Positions 18,704-27,053 of a stretch of 39,563 bases of DNA are shown here, one piece after another. Both the position numbers and the translations under genes were made by a program. Under the pieces are notes generated by a model that made no database searches, was not told the origin of the DNA, and saw only the letters and a list, made by a program, of their open reading frames with translations. The stretch is taken from assembly GCA_002338615.1 (NCBI GenBank), contig DDIS01000018.1:1-39563 (forward strand), in the 5' to 3' direction. Each line of letters begins with the position of its first letter. Position 1 is the first letter of the stretch. The stretch is from Proteobacteria bacterium UBA1844. GTDB lineage: Bacteria > Pseudomonadota > Gammaproteobacteria > Steroidobacterales > Woeseiaceae.

Positions 18704-19787
18704 AAGAGACATCCCCGCCCGCGGCACTATCCCTGGTCTCTCTGGCAGCCGCTCCGCTCGCGTTGACCTCGGAGCCGGAACGTACTTTTCCTGTACCTTC
18801 CGTAATGACCTCCTCGCCTTCAACCAGCCCGGTGGTGATGACGACATAGCCCGGCACCCGGCGGCCGAGTTCTACGGTGCGTTTTTCGACCACGTTATCC
18901 GCCACCACGAATACATATTGCTTGTCACCCTCCGGGACGATCGACTGTTCCGGCGCAACCAGCACGTCGCCCCGATCACGTTGCAATTCCACGGTCATGA
19001 ACATGCCGGGCTTCAGATCGCCGTCCACGTTCGGCAAGATAGCGCGTACCTGCACGGCGCGGGTAACTGGATCAAGACGCGTATCGATGCTGGCGACAGT
19101 TCCGGCGAAGCGCCGGTTCGGATAAACAATACTCCCGGCCCGTATTGTCATACCGTCCTTCACAACCGTCAGGAACGTTTCCGGAACAGAAAAGTCGAGT
19201 TTGATGGTGCTGATATCATCCAGCGTGGTGATGACGGTGGATGTATTGACGAAACTTCCCGGGCTCACGCGCCGCAAACCAACGCGGCCCGCAAACGGCG
19301 CTCGAATTAGCGTGTTGTCGAGCCGCGCCCGCGCCGCTTCGACCTGCGCTTCATCAACTTTGACCTGCGCCAGCAGTTGTTCGAGACCCGATGCCGATAT
19401 TGCGTGCGTATCGGACAATGCTTTGTTGCGGTTATACAGACTCCGGCTTTCCGCGAGCGCGGCCTCGGCCAGCGCGAGGCCGGCTTTCGTTTCACTGGAT
19501 TCGAGTTTCACAAGCAAGTCACCTTTTTTGACCAATTGCCCTTCAACAAACTCGATGGACTCGATCAGGCTGGCAACGCGCGGTTGTATATCAATGGACT
19601 CGTTGGCACTCGCCGTGCCCAATGCCTCGATTTCATCAACCAGCGGCCGGTAGATGATTTTCGCCGTCACTACGTTGATCGCCGCATCACCCATGGCGCG
19701 TGAGCCGTTGACGTCGGCGGCATCGTTGCAAGCGACCAGCAGGAAGAGCGCGCAAAGCGCGACCGTGTTGCGTTGGTTAGTCTTCAT
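18690..19787 (-). CDS. RND periplasmic adaptor (membrane fusion) lipoprotein
   Basis: This HlyD/AcrA-type adaptor links the pump to an outer-membrane channel. The protein is 365 residues with a lipoprotein signal peptide: the lipobox LLVAC puts the acylated Cys at about residue 20. The barrel-sandwich half-motif PRVASLIESIEFVEGQLVKKGDLL is split around residues 69-92, a short helical hairpin follows (~98-150), and the second half-motif is TLIRAPFAGRVGLRRVSPGSFV. It overlaps the permease start, so the two are one operon. The gene has no strong ribosome-binding site. A TACAAT -10 at 19833-19838 and a CRP-like site upstream suggest where it is controlled. Confidence 0.93.
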   Translation of the reverse strand: MKTNQRNTVALCALFLLVACNDAADVNGSRAMGDAAINVVTAKIIYRPLVDEIEALGTASANESIDIQPRVASLIESIEFVEGQLVKKGDLLVKLESSETKAGLALAEAALAESRSLYNRNKALSDTHAISASGLEQLLAQVKVDEAQVEAARARLDNTLIRAPFAGRVGLRRVSPGSFVNTSTVITTLDDISTIKLDFSVPETFLTVVKDGMTIRAGSIVYPNRRFAGTVASIDTRLDPVTRAVQVRAILPNVDGDLKPGMFMTVELQRDRGDVLVAPEQSIVPEGDKQYVFVVADNVVEKRTVELGRRVPGYVVITTGLVEGEEVITEGTGKVRSGSEVNASGAAARETRDSAAGGDVSYADF

Positions 19788-19832
19788 CGTGGGCTATGTA
19801 CTTGAACAGCAAGGGGAAGTGACGAGCCGTCT

Positions 19833-19838
19833 ATTGTA
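19833..19838 (-). promoter_or_regulatory. Putative -10 of the efflux operon
   Basis: Read on the minus strand this is TACAAT, five of six consensus bases, placing the transcript start near 19826 and giving a leader of about 39 bases before the adaptor ATG. No good -35 lies 16-18 bases upstream, as expected for an activator-dependent promoter. The palindrome at 19877-19894 is centred about 60 bases upstream of that start. Confidence 0.4.
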
Positions 19839-19876
19839 ACCCCGGGGCAGCGGGAGACGGTAGTGCTTGTGCACGG

Positions 19877-19894
19877 CTGTGAAGCTCTTCACAG
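19877..19894. promoter_or_regulatory. CRP-family operator, perfect TGTGA-N6-TCACA palindrome
   Basis: The 18-base inverted repeat CTGTGAAG-CT-CTTCACAG contains the exact CRP/Vfr consensus TGTGA (19878-19882) and TCACA (19889-19893). It lies between the efflux operon (-) and a hypothetical gene (+). Its centre, 19885.5, is about 60 bases from the proposed efflux start (class I spacing) and about 41.5 bases from a start proposed for the other strand, where an extended -10, TGCTAGGAT (19912-19920), is present (class II spacing). Binding by a CRP-like protein is inference from these geometries; the palindrome itself is exact. Confidence 0.65.
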
Positions 19895-19920
19895 AGCCTC
19901 CGGGCAAAGCTTGCTAGGAT

Positions 19921-20262
19921 TTGTGTTATTCGGGCCCAAAGGACATCCACATCAGCAACAACGAAGCATTCGATGATTGCGTCATTCTGTCGAAAGACAG
20001 CTTCGATCCCGATGCTGTGTTTCTTGACGATATCGTGGATGACAAGGTCCTGCCGTATCTCAGCCTCGCGGTTGATGGCTTGACATCAGCGGCTGAAGGG
20101 CGGCGTGGTAAACTCGAGTTGCGCCCGGAGGATCAGGCCGCAAACGAAGAGATAGTGCCTGATACTCACATGCCGAGTTGCTCACTGAACGCCGAGCAGC
20201 TCGAGGTCTACGGCTGGGAGTCATCGCTGTGGCGCAAATTCAAGAGTTACTTCGGGCGTTAG
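19921..20262 (+). CDS. Hypothetical acidic protein, start uncertain
   Basis: I do not recognise this protein. The open frame encodes up to 113 residues. It is acidic in the middle (FLDDIVDDKVLP) and ends with an aromatic, basic helix (VYGWESSLWRKFKSYFGR) that could be amphipathic. There is no signal peptide or membrane segment. The only start in the annotated position is TTG 19921, directly after an in-frame stop, with AGGA just one base away. If the promoter proposed at 19912-19920 is used, transcription would start near 19927, beyond that TTG, so the true start is unresolved; an AAGGA at 19938-19942 is not followed by a standard start. The 3' end overlaps the SDR gene on the other strand by 23 bases. 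Confidence 0.42.
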   Translation: MCYSGPKDIHISNNEAFDDCVILSKDSFDPDAVFLDDIVDDKVLPYLSLAVDGLTSAAEGRRGKLELRPEDQAANEEIVPDTHMPSCSLNAEQLEVYGWESSLWRKFKSYFGR

Positions 20263-21091
20263 TTTCCTTCGCTTTGCGTCGCGCCGCGGCTTTCAGTTCC
20301 GCTTTTACCCGTTGGCCCTTGCGTTCCAGCATGGGCCGTAACTGCCTGCCCAGCCATGGGAAAAGATATGACATGGTGGTTACAAAGCGGCTCATGGCAG
20401 GCATCGTCTGCTCCCGTTGATTGTTGCCACACAGGTCGAGTACCGCCTGCGCGACTTCGTCGGCCGTACTGATTGCTTGCGAAAATGTCAGGTCCGATAC
20501 CTTGTCGATATTGTCCATGATGAAACCGGTATCGATCGGGCCGGGCGAGACGACAGCGAACTTGATGCCGGCAGCGGACGGCTCCTCGGCAATGGCGAAG
20601 GTAAACGCGCGCAAGCCGCATTTGCTGGCCGAATAGGCGGCGCTGCCGGGCACTGGCAAACGTCCTGCCAGGGAACCGACGTTGATTATGGCACCGCCAC
20701 CGGCCTCCCTGAGGTAAGGCAACGCAATTCGGGTGAGAATAATCGGAGCCTTCAGGTTGACGTCGATCATCCGGCCGAGATCGGCTGTAGCTACCGAACC
20801 CACAGGCCCGCGCGCATGGTATCCGGCATTGTTGATCAGGATATTGACCTGCCCGAATTCAAATGCGGCTTTTTTGAAGGCATCGCTGCAGGCATCGGGG
20901 TCGGCAACGTCCATGGCGAGAATTTCAACCCGGGTCTTGTCGCGTAGCTCAGCCGCGATTGCCTCCAGTGCCTTCTTACCGCGCGCAAGAAGCAGCAGAT
21001 TGGCGCCTGCATCGGCGAATTTGCGTGCGGTTGCCGCGCCTACGCCTGCCGATGCACCTGTGATTATTACCGTTTTGTCGTTGAAGATCAT
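20240..21091 (-). CDS. Short-chain dehydrogenase/reductase (classical SDR)
   Basis: This is an NAD(P)-dependent oxidoreductase of unknown substrate, 283 residues. The cofactor motif TGASAGVG is at 11-18, NNAG at 87-90, and the catalytic set is Asn112, Ser140, Tyr153 and Lys157 (YSASK). After the Rossmann domain a basic tail of about 45 residues (KGQRVKAELKAAARRKAKE) could be membrane or nucleic-acid associated; the preceding SYLFPWLGRQLRP looks like a short membrane-binding segment. It lies 26 bases downstream of pepQ on the same strand. There is no ribosome-binding site, but a TATACT motif lies six bases before the ATG. Confidence 0.9.
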   Translation of the reverse strand: MIFNDKTVIITGASAGVGAATARKFADAGANLLLLARGKKALEAIAAELRDKTRVEILAMDVADPDACSDAFKKAAFEFGQVNILINNAGYHARGPVGSVATADLGRMIDVNLKAPIILTRIALPYLREAGGGAIINVGSLAGRLPVPGSAAYSASKCGLRAFTFAIAEEPSAAGIKFAVVSPGPIDTGFIMDNIDKVSDLTFSQAISTADEVAQAVLDLCGNNQREQTMPAMSRFVTTMSYLFPWLGRQLRPMLERKGQRVKAELKAAARRKAKETNARSNS

Positions 21092-21117
21092 GAGAAAAGT
21101 ATAATCCGGACAGGCTC

Positions 21118-22461
21118 TCAGAGGGCAAACGCGTTACGGGTCAGGTTCTCCGTGCCGTCGGCCAGGACCCGGACATCGTCTTCGATCCGGATGCCACCGA
21201 AGGGCCGAAATGCGGCCACGGTTTGCCAGTTCACATGCGCTTCGGCAGGGGAGCCGCGCAGGTTCTCGAGCAGCATGTCGATAAAGTACAGGCCGGGCTC
21301 GATCGTCACGACCATATTTTCTTCCAGCACCCGTGTCAGGCGCAGGTGCGGGTGCCCGCTCGGAGGATCAATGATGGTTCCGGAGACATCCTGCATATGA
21401 CCCGCAACATCGTGCACCTGCAGTCCGAGCAGGTGTCCGAGGCCGTGCGGGAAAAACGCTGAAGTGACACCCGTTGCAAGCAGGGTCTCGGCATCACCCG
21501 TCGCGAGTTCTGCATCAACCAGCAGCTCGGCGAGCAAGCGGTGCGTCTCAAGGTGTAATTCGCGATAGTCGAGGCCTGTACGAACCCGCGAAACGATGTC
21601 CTGCTGCATGGCATCCATGCGTTGGATCAGTGCACGAAATTCGTTGTCGCCATTGTCGTAGGTTCGCGTGATGTCGGATGCATAGCCAAATACCTGCGCA
21701 CCTGCATCAATAAGAAATGAGCGCACCGCGGAGGGTGCGGTTCTGTCGAGTTGGGTGTAGTGCAGAATCGCACTGTGCTCGTTTAGCGCAATAATATTGC
21801 CGTACGGTAATTCATTGTCGGTCTGGCTGACGGCCTTGCAATAAGCCTGGTGAATGGCAAATTCAGATGCACCATTGCCAAATGCGGTCTCGGCTGCCCG
21901 ATGGCCGGCGACAGCTCGTTCCGATGCCAGGCGCATGCAGGCGAGTTCGTATTCGGTCTTGCGGCCGCGTGCCAGGTGCAAGAAGTTCAATGCAGTCGGT
22001 GGATTGATGCGCTCGATACCGAAGGCCATGGACGAGTCGGATATTTCACCCAGCAGGATACATTTGTCGCGCGCGCCCGGCAGGTGCCGTGCCGTGTCCG
22101 CGAGCGTGTGCACAATTCGAATGTCAAACAGGGCAGGCCAAAAGCCGCTGGGCTCGCCCGGCACCGAGTGCCAATAGTCGCGTGGCTGGTGGTAGACCAG
22201 GAGGGGTCGTTCGCCTGGTGTGTACGCAATATAGGACAACGGCAGTTTCTCGAGCGGAGCCCACGCGAGAAAATGCGGGTTGGGACGAAACGGGTAGCTG
22301 TGATCGTCGAGGAACGCGTAGTGCAGGGCACCCGAAAAAATAACGGCGTGTGCGGCACCCGACATTTCCAGCACTTCGTCAAAGCGCGCGCACATGCTGG
22401 CAATGTGCTCAGCGTAAAGCGAGCGCAGGCTCATGTTCTGGTCGGTATAGTCTGTGTTCAT
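21118..22461 (-). CDS. pepQ: Xaa-Pro dipeptidase
   Basis: PepQ is a dinuclear-metal cytosolic peptidase (M24B) that cleaves dipeptides with C-terminal proline; E. coli PepQ also hydrolyses organophosphates. Numbered from ATG 22461 (447 residues; E. coli 443), the metal ligands are Asp252, Asp263, His343, Glu388 and Glu427, in the motifs LIDAGAQVFGYASDITRT, PHGLGHLLG, TIEPGLYF and GGIRIEDD. The N-terminal FLDDHSYPFRPNPHFLAW also matches PepQ rather than aminopeptidase P. Alignment to the E. coli start favours the internal ATG at 22434 (MSLRSLYAEH); neither has a clear ribosome-binding site. It is divergent from the gamma-glutamyltransferase gene. Confidence 0.94.
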   Translation of the reverse strand: MNTDYTDQNMSLRSLYAEHIASMCARFDEVLEMSGAAHAVIFSGALHYAFLDDHSYPFRPNPHFLAWAPLEKLPLSYIAYTPGERPLLVYHQPRDYWHSVPGEPSGFWPALFDIRIVHTLADTARHLPGARDKCILLGEISDSSMAFGIERINPPTALNFLHLARGRKTEYELACMRLASERAVAGHRAAETAFGNGASEFAIHQAYCKAVSQTDNELPYGNIIALNEHSAILHYTQLDRTAPSAVRSFLIDAGAQVFGYASDITRTYDNGDNEFRALIQRMDAMQQDIVSRVRTGLDYRELHLETHRLLAELLVDAELATGDAETLLATGVTSAFFPHGLGHLLGLQVHDVAGHMQDVSGTIIDPPSGHPHLRLTRVLEENMVVTIEPGLYFIDMLLENLRGSPAEAHVNWQTVAAFRPFGGIRIEDDVRVLADGTENLTRNAFAL

Positions 22462-22569
22462 GGCAGTTGATCATACCGGGGTGCCGCTGCGGCGGCGAGT
22501 GAAATACCCTGGTGCAACAAGTTTCAATGGCCGGCCAAACTAGGCATTATTGCTGCCAGCTTCCGGGTA

Positions 22570-24294
22570 TTGGCAATACTATTCTTGATCGCGGCAGTGG
22601 CTGGCATCGGATTGCTGCCATTTCGGAGTACAGGCGTGGCACAAAAAATTGCGGGCTACGACCGGGTGACGGGCATGCAGCATGCATCGCGCTCGGAGGT
22701 GATCGCGAGGCAAGGCATGGCGGCGACCAGCCAGCCGCTTGCAACGCAGATTGCACTCGATGTCCTGAAAAGCGATGGCAGCGCCGTGGACGCCGCAATC
22801 GCCGCCAACGCTGCGCTGGGCCTAATGGAGCCGACCGGCTGCGGCATCGGTGGCGACCTGTTTGCGATTACCTGGGACGCCCGCAACAAAGAACTGACGG
22901 GTCTCAATGCCTCGGGCCGCGCGCCAGGGATGATGACTCGGGACTATTTTCGCACCCGAGGACTCGATGAGATTCCCCCGTTCGGTCCCTTACCCGTCAG
23001 TGTGCCCGGGGCGGTCGATGGCTGGTTTGAGCTACAGCGGCGCTACGGCCGTTTGCCGATGAAGGATCTGCTTGCGCCCGCAATTGCCTATGCCAGAGAT
23101 GGTTTCCCGGTTTCCGCGACGATTGCACATTATTTCGCAGTAGATGCGCGACGCATTGGCAAGTATCCGGGCTTTGCTGACACTTACATGCCGCGCGGTC
23201 GTGCGCCGCGAACCGGTGAAGTTTTCAGGAATCCGCGACTCGCGGCTACCTATGAAATGATCGCTGCCGGCGGCCGTGATGCCTTCTACGAAGGCGACAT
23301 CGCTCGCCGTATCGACACTTACATGATCGAACAGGGTGGCCTGCTGCGCTATGCGGACCTTGTCGCCCATACGTCTGAATGGGTTACGCCTGTTACGACG
23401 AACTATCGTGGCTGGGACGTTTACGAGCTGCCGCCAAACGGGCAGGGAATTGCGGCGCTTGCGATTCTCAATATCCTGGAGACCTATGACATTGCCGCGA
23501 TGGGCTTCGGCAGTGCCGAGTACCTGCACACCCTGGTCGAGGCAAAAAAGCTGGCGTTTGAAGACCGCGCGAAATTCTACACGGACATGAAATTTACGAA
23601 CGTGCCGATCGATTACCTGGTGTCGAAGGAGTACGCGCGCGGACGGCGACAACTGATATCGGCAAACAGAGCGGCGCCTGGCTACCCGGCAGGCGATGCG
23701 AAACTTGACCAGGGTGACACAATCTACCTGACCGTTGCAGACAAAGATGGCAACATGGTGTCCCTGATCCAGAGCAACTACCGCGGGATGGGTTCAGGTA
23801 TGACGCCTGGCGAGCTCGGCTTCGTGTTGCAGGACCGGGCGGTATCATTTTCGCTGGATGAGAACCATGCCAACGTTGTCGAACCCGGCAAACGTCCGTT
23901 CCATACTATTATTCCGGCGTTCGTCATGAAGGAGGGTAAACCCTTGATCAGTTTCGGTTTGATGGGCGGCGCCATGCAGCCGCAGGGACATGCGCAGATC
24001 ATTGTTAACATGGTCGATTTCGGCATGAACCTGCAGGAAGCGGGTGACGCGGCGCGGGTCAACCATACCGGTTCGTCAGAGCCAAGCGGGTCGACCATGC
24101 GGGACGGCGGGGTCTTGCACCTGGAGTCGGGCTTCAGCGATGAAACCCGGGCAGCACTTGAAAAAATGGGGCACACGCTTGGCGCGAGCGACGGCAGTTT
24201 TGGCGGCTACCAGGCGATCATGAAAGATCACACCGAGGGCGTGTACTACGGCGCCTCGGAAGTACGTAAAGACGGACAAGCAGCAGGCTACTAA
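22570..24294 (+). CDS. Gamma-glutamyltransferase family N-terminal nucleophile hydrolase
   Basis: GGTs are exported proenzymes that self-cleave to expose a Thr and then hydrolyse or transfer gamma-glutamyl groups, for example from glutathione. The protein is 574 residues. A hydrophobic N-terminus (AILFLIAAVAGIGLLPF) acts as a signal peptide, so the enzyme should be periplasmic. The large subunit has NAALGLMEPTGCGIGGDLFA, and cleavage is expected before Thr384 in GDTIYLTVADKDGN. In place of the classical PLSSMSPT oxyanion region it has RPFHTIIPAFV, typical of GGT-like family members rather than true Ggt, so the substrate is uncertain. The start, TTG 22570, has only a weak ribosome-binding site; the frame is open further upstream but without ATG. 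The TAA stop overlaps the trpS ATG by one base. Confidence 0.9.
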   Translation: MAILFLIAAVAGIGLLPFRSTGVAQKIAGYDRVTGMQHASRSEVIARQGMAATSQPLATQIALDVLKSDGSAVDAAIAANAALGLMEPTGCGIGGDLFAITWDARNKELTGLNASGRAPGMMTRDYFRTRGLDEIPPFGPLPVSVPGAVDGWFELQRRYGRLPMKDLLAPAIAYARDGFPVSATIAHYFAVDARRIGKYPGFADTYMPRGRAPRTGEVFRNPRLAATYEMIAAGGRDAFYEGDIARRIDTYMIEQGGLLRYADLVAHTSEWVTPVTTNYRGWDVYELPPNGQGIAALAILNILETYDIAAMGFGSAEYLHTLVEAKKLAFEDRAKFYTDMKFTNVPIDYLVSKEYARGRRQLISANRAAPGYPAGDAKLDQGDTIYLTVADKDGNMVSLIQSNYRGMGSGMTPGELGFVLQDRAVSFSLDENHANVVEPGKRPFHTIIPAFVMKEGKPLISFGLMGGAMQPQGHAQIIVNMVDFGMNLQEAGDAARVNHTGSSEPSGSTMRDGGVLHLESGFSDETRAALEKMGHTLGASDGSFGGYQAIMKDHTEGVYYGASEVRKDGQAAGY

Positions 24295-25310
24295 TGACAA
24301 AGGAAATTTACCTTACCGGCATAACGACCACCGGGACACCGCATATAGGCAATTACGTGGGCGCAATACGGCCAGGCATAAGCGCGAGCAAGGATGCGAA
24401 CAAGCAAAACTATTATTTCCTCGCGGATCTGCATGCGCTGGCCAAAAACGAAGATCCTGAAAAAATCAGCCAGTCGACGCTGGAGATTGCGGCGGCCTGG
24501 ATGGCGCTCGGGCTCGACACAAAGCACGCGACCTTTTATCGCCAGTCCGATATCCCGGAAATACCGGAACTGACGTGGATTCTGACGAGCATGACGGCCA
24601 AGGGTCTGATGAATCGTGCCCACTCGTACAAGGCTGCGGTACAGGCCAATCTCGATGGTGGTAGCGGCGATCCGGACAAAGGCATCACCATGGCGCTGTA
24701 CAGCTACCCGATCCTGATGGCAGCCGATATCCTGATGTTTCGAGCGACTCGCGTGCCGGTAGGGCGCGACCAGAAACAACATGTCGAAATGGCGCGGGAT
24801 ATTGCGCAACGATTCAACCATCACTACGGCGAGGTGCTGGTATTGCCGGAGCCCGTTATCGATGACAATACGGCGGTACTTGCTGGCCTCGACGGGCGCA
24901 AGATGTCCAAGAGCTACAACAATACAATTCCACTTTTTTCGGGCGAGAAAAATCTGCGCAAGCTGATTATGAAAATCAAGACCAACAGCCTTGAGCCGGG
25001 CGAACCAAAAGATACGGCCGACAGTACGCTGTTCGATATTTACCGGGCATTTGCGGCGCCGGAAGAAACTGCGGCAATCGCGGCACTTTACGCTGATGGC
25101 ATCGCCTGGGGTGATATGAAGCAACGTCTGTTCGAAAAAATTAACGAGCAAATCGGGCCGGCGCGCGAGGAATATAAGCGATTGGTAGCAGATCCTGCTA
25201 TCGTGGAGCATGAACTGCAGGAGGGTGCAAAGCGGGCTCGCGAGATAGCCGCGCCTTACCTCAAAGAGATTCGCGCAGCCATCGGCATTCGGGCGCTCGG
25301 GTCGTTGTAA
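24294..25310 (+). CDS. trpS: Tryptophanyl-tRNA synthetase
   Basis: TrpS charges tRNA-Trp. It is a class I synthetase of 338 residues (E. coli 334) with the HIGN motif at 17-20 and KMSKS at 203-207; TSMTAKGLMNRAHSYK and SYPILMAADILMF are family blocks. It is translationally coupled to the upstream GGT-like gene (TAATG), a link that is probably only transcriptional convenience. Confidence 0.98.
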   Translation: MTKEIYLTGITTTGTPHIGNYVGAIRPGISASKDANKQNYYFLADLHALAKNEDPEKISQSTLEIAAAWMALGLDTKHATFYRQSDIPEIPELTWILTSMTAKGLMNRAHSYKAAVQANLDGGSGDPDKGITMALYSYPILMAADILMFRATRVPVGRDQKQHVEMARDIAQRFNHHYGEVLVLPEPVIDDNTAVLAGLDGRKMSKSYNNTIPLFSGEKNLRKLIMKIKTNSLEPGEPKDTADSTLFDIYRAFAAPEETAAIAALYADGIAWGDMKQRLFEKINEQIGPAREEYKRLVADPAIVEHELQEGAKRAREIAAPYLKEIRAAIGIRALGSL

Positions 25311-25322
25311 CAGGTCGATAGC

Positions 25323-25859
25323 TTGGAAAAATCATTCTCAGAAGGTGCCGCTCAACTCAAGACCGATCGGCTGGATCTATACTGGCTGACCCTCGACGAC
25401 GCAGGACTCATGCTGACCGTCTGGAATGATCCGGCCTTTATACAATTCGTCGGCGATCGCGGGGTTCGAACCATTGAAGATGCGACCAACGCGCTCAAAG
25501 CCGGCGCATTCCGTCTGTATGAACGCTGTGGTTACGGCCCCTACCGGGTCACGTTGCGTGCTACGGGTGAGACGCTGGGCATATGCGGCCTGTTCCGGCG
25601 CGACAATCTCGACGACCCGGATATCGGCTTTTCACTACTGCCGGATTTTCGTGGCCAGGGATATGCATCGGAAGCAGCAATGGCTGTTTGCACACATGCA
25701 AGAGAACACCTGTCGATGCCACGCCTGATCGCGCTCGTCGCGCCAGAAAACACGGCATCGATCGGACTGATCAGGAAGCTCGGCATGCACTTCGAGCGAA
25801 TGATAACAATGCCCGGTGAAGACAAGGACGTGTGCCTTTACGGGGTAGACTGGAACTGA
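25323..25859 (+). CDS. GNAT acetyltransferase, RimJ/RimL type
   Basis: A predicted acetyl-CoA dependent N-acetyltransferase of 178 residues. It opens with LKTDRLDLYWLTLDDAGLM, the classic start of the RimJ/RimL group, and has the acetyl-CoA loop PDFRGQGYASEAA (~109-121) and the ENTASIGLIRKLGM segment (~139-152). The start is TTG 25323, 12 bases after trpS. The substrate is unknown; close relatives act on ribosomal proteins or on small molecules. Confidence 0.88.
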   Translation: MEKSFSEGAAQLKTDRLDLYWLTLDDAGLMLTVWNDPAFIQFVGDRGVRTIEDATNALKAGAFRLYERCGYGPYRVTLRATGETLGICGLFRRDNLDDPDIGFSLLPDFRGQGYASEAAMAVCTHAREHLSMPRLIALVAPENTASIGLIRKLGMHFERMITMPGEDKDVCLYGVDWN

Positions 25860-25876
25860 CGCCGGGGGTTCATTGT

Positions 25877-26278
25877 ATGAGTGATGTATCGAAAGCTGCA
25901 GTGGATTGGCGTCAGCTCCGCGAGTTTCACGACGTGGATATCGGCCATTCCTATATTCTGTCCTGGAAAATGCAAGCTGATACCCTGGTTATCGATGTCG
26001 ACCTGGTACTTACCGAGCAACATCCGTTTTATGTTCCGCTGCGTCCTGCGCAAAAAGCATGTATTTGCGCAGCAACGCTCGAGTTTCCAGCGTGTAGTTT
26101 GATCGTTCTGGACCACGAGCAGCGACCAGCAACACCTGCGGAGGTAGCCGATACCCTGCGCGGCGGCATGATTGAGAGCCTGTGCCGCATCGACGACGGG
26201 CCATACGTGATAAGTGGCAAGTTTGGCACAGTGTCAGTAACCGCCGAGCGGCCAATTCTGCGCTTGCAACGAACGTGA
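25877..26278 (+). CDS. Conserved-looking hypothetical protein
   Basis: I do not recognise this 133-residue protein. It starts at ATG 25877 (MSDVSKAAVDWRQLREFHD); the open frame reaches back into the acetyltransferase gene, but that part has no support. The sequence alternates hydrophobic and polar residues (SYILSWKMQADTLVIDVDL), suggesting a mostly beta soluble fold. It has three Cys in AQKACICAATLEFPACS and no membrane segment. It lies 17 bases after the acetyltransferase and in the same direction, probably as the last gene of the GGT-trpS operon. Confidence 0.75.
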   Translation: MSDVSKAAVDWRQLREFHDVDIGHSYILSWKMQADTLVIDVDLVLTEQHPFYVPLRPAQKACICAATLEFPACSLIVLDHEQRPATPAEVADTLRGGMIESLCRIDDGPYVISGKFGTVSVTAERPILRLQRT

Positions 26279-26376
26279 GGTAAAAATACGTGCTGAAAAG
26301 CGATTCGACTGAATCGAAAAACCAGTAACAGACCCTGTGCAAGCAAGACGAAGGAATAATAGCAACGAGGTGCCGC

Positions 26377-27000
26377 ATGGCAGAACTTATCGACCATCCC
26401 TGCGTACAACATAAACTGGCCATTATCCGCAACGAGGAAACCGGTCATAAACGATTCCGCGAACTTGCGACCGAGATTACCAAGTTCATTTGTTACGAGG
26501 CACTGAAAAACGTACCGACTCGGGAAGTTATCGTGCAAACGCCGGTCGCCGCAGCTACCTGTCGAAAAATTGATACCGATATCGTTGTCGTGCCAATCTT
26601 GCGCGCCGGCGTTGGAATGCTGGAAGGCATACTCGAACTGGTACCGACCGCGCGAGTGGGTTTTGTCGGGCTGTACCGCGACGAGACGACCAAGCAGCCC
26701 GTTACCTACTACGAACGCTTTCCGCCACAGATTCGCGGTGGTACCTGCATCATCATCGATCCAATGCTCGCAACCGGCGGCTCCACGGTCGCGGCGATCG
26801 ATTTGCTCAAGGAAAACGGGGCCGAAAACATCATGGTGGTCTGTATCGTGACCTGCCCGGAAGGCATTGCGCTGGTGGAATCGAAGCATCCTGAAGTTCG
26901 AATCTACGCCGCCGCCATCGACGATTCTCTCAATGATAATAAATACATAGTGCCTGGTCTTGGCGATGCCGGCGATCGCCTGTACGGTACCTCGAATTAA
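26377..27000 (+). CDS. upp: Uracil phosphoribosyltransferase
   Basis: Upp salvages uracil to UMP using PRPP. It has 207 residues (E. coli 208). The PRPP loop IIDPMLATGGST is at about 126-137 (Asp128), and the C-terminal uracil-binding segment is YIVPGLGDAGDRLYGT. GAGG (26369-26372 region) precedes the ATG. A perfect small hairpin, CGATTC-GACT-GAATCG (26301-26316), lies in the 98-base leader. UraA is not adjacent; the next gene is TerB-like. Confidence 0.97.
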   Translation: MAELIDHPCVQHKLAIIRNEETGHKRFRELATEITKFICYEALKNVPTREVIVQTPVAAATCRKIDTDIVVVPILRAGVGMLEGILELVPTARVGFVGLYRDETTKQPVTYYERFPPQIRGGTCIIIDPMLATGGSTVAAIDLLKENGAENIMVVCIVTCPEGIALVESKHPEVRIYAAAIDDSLNDNKYIVPGLGDAGDRLYGTSN

Positions 27001-27053
27001 GCAGGCGTACAGGCGCACGCACAGCGCACAACATAGTTAAGGGCCCGACTCTT

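Noticed and set aside
26301..26316. A terminator before upp (CGATTC-GACT-GAATCG)
   Set aside because: On the + strand it is followed by A not T; on the minus strand no gene needs it. It is kept only as a note in the upp entry.
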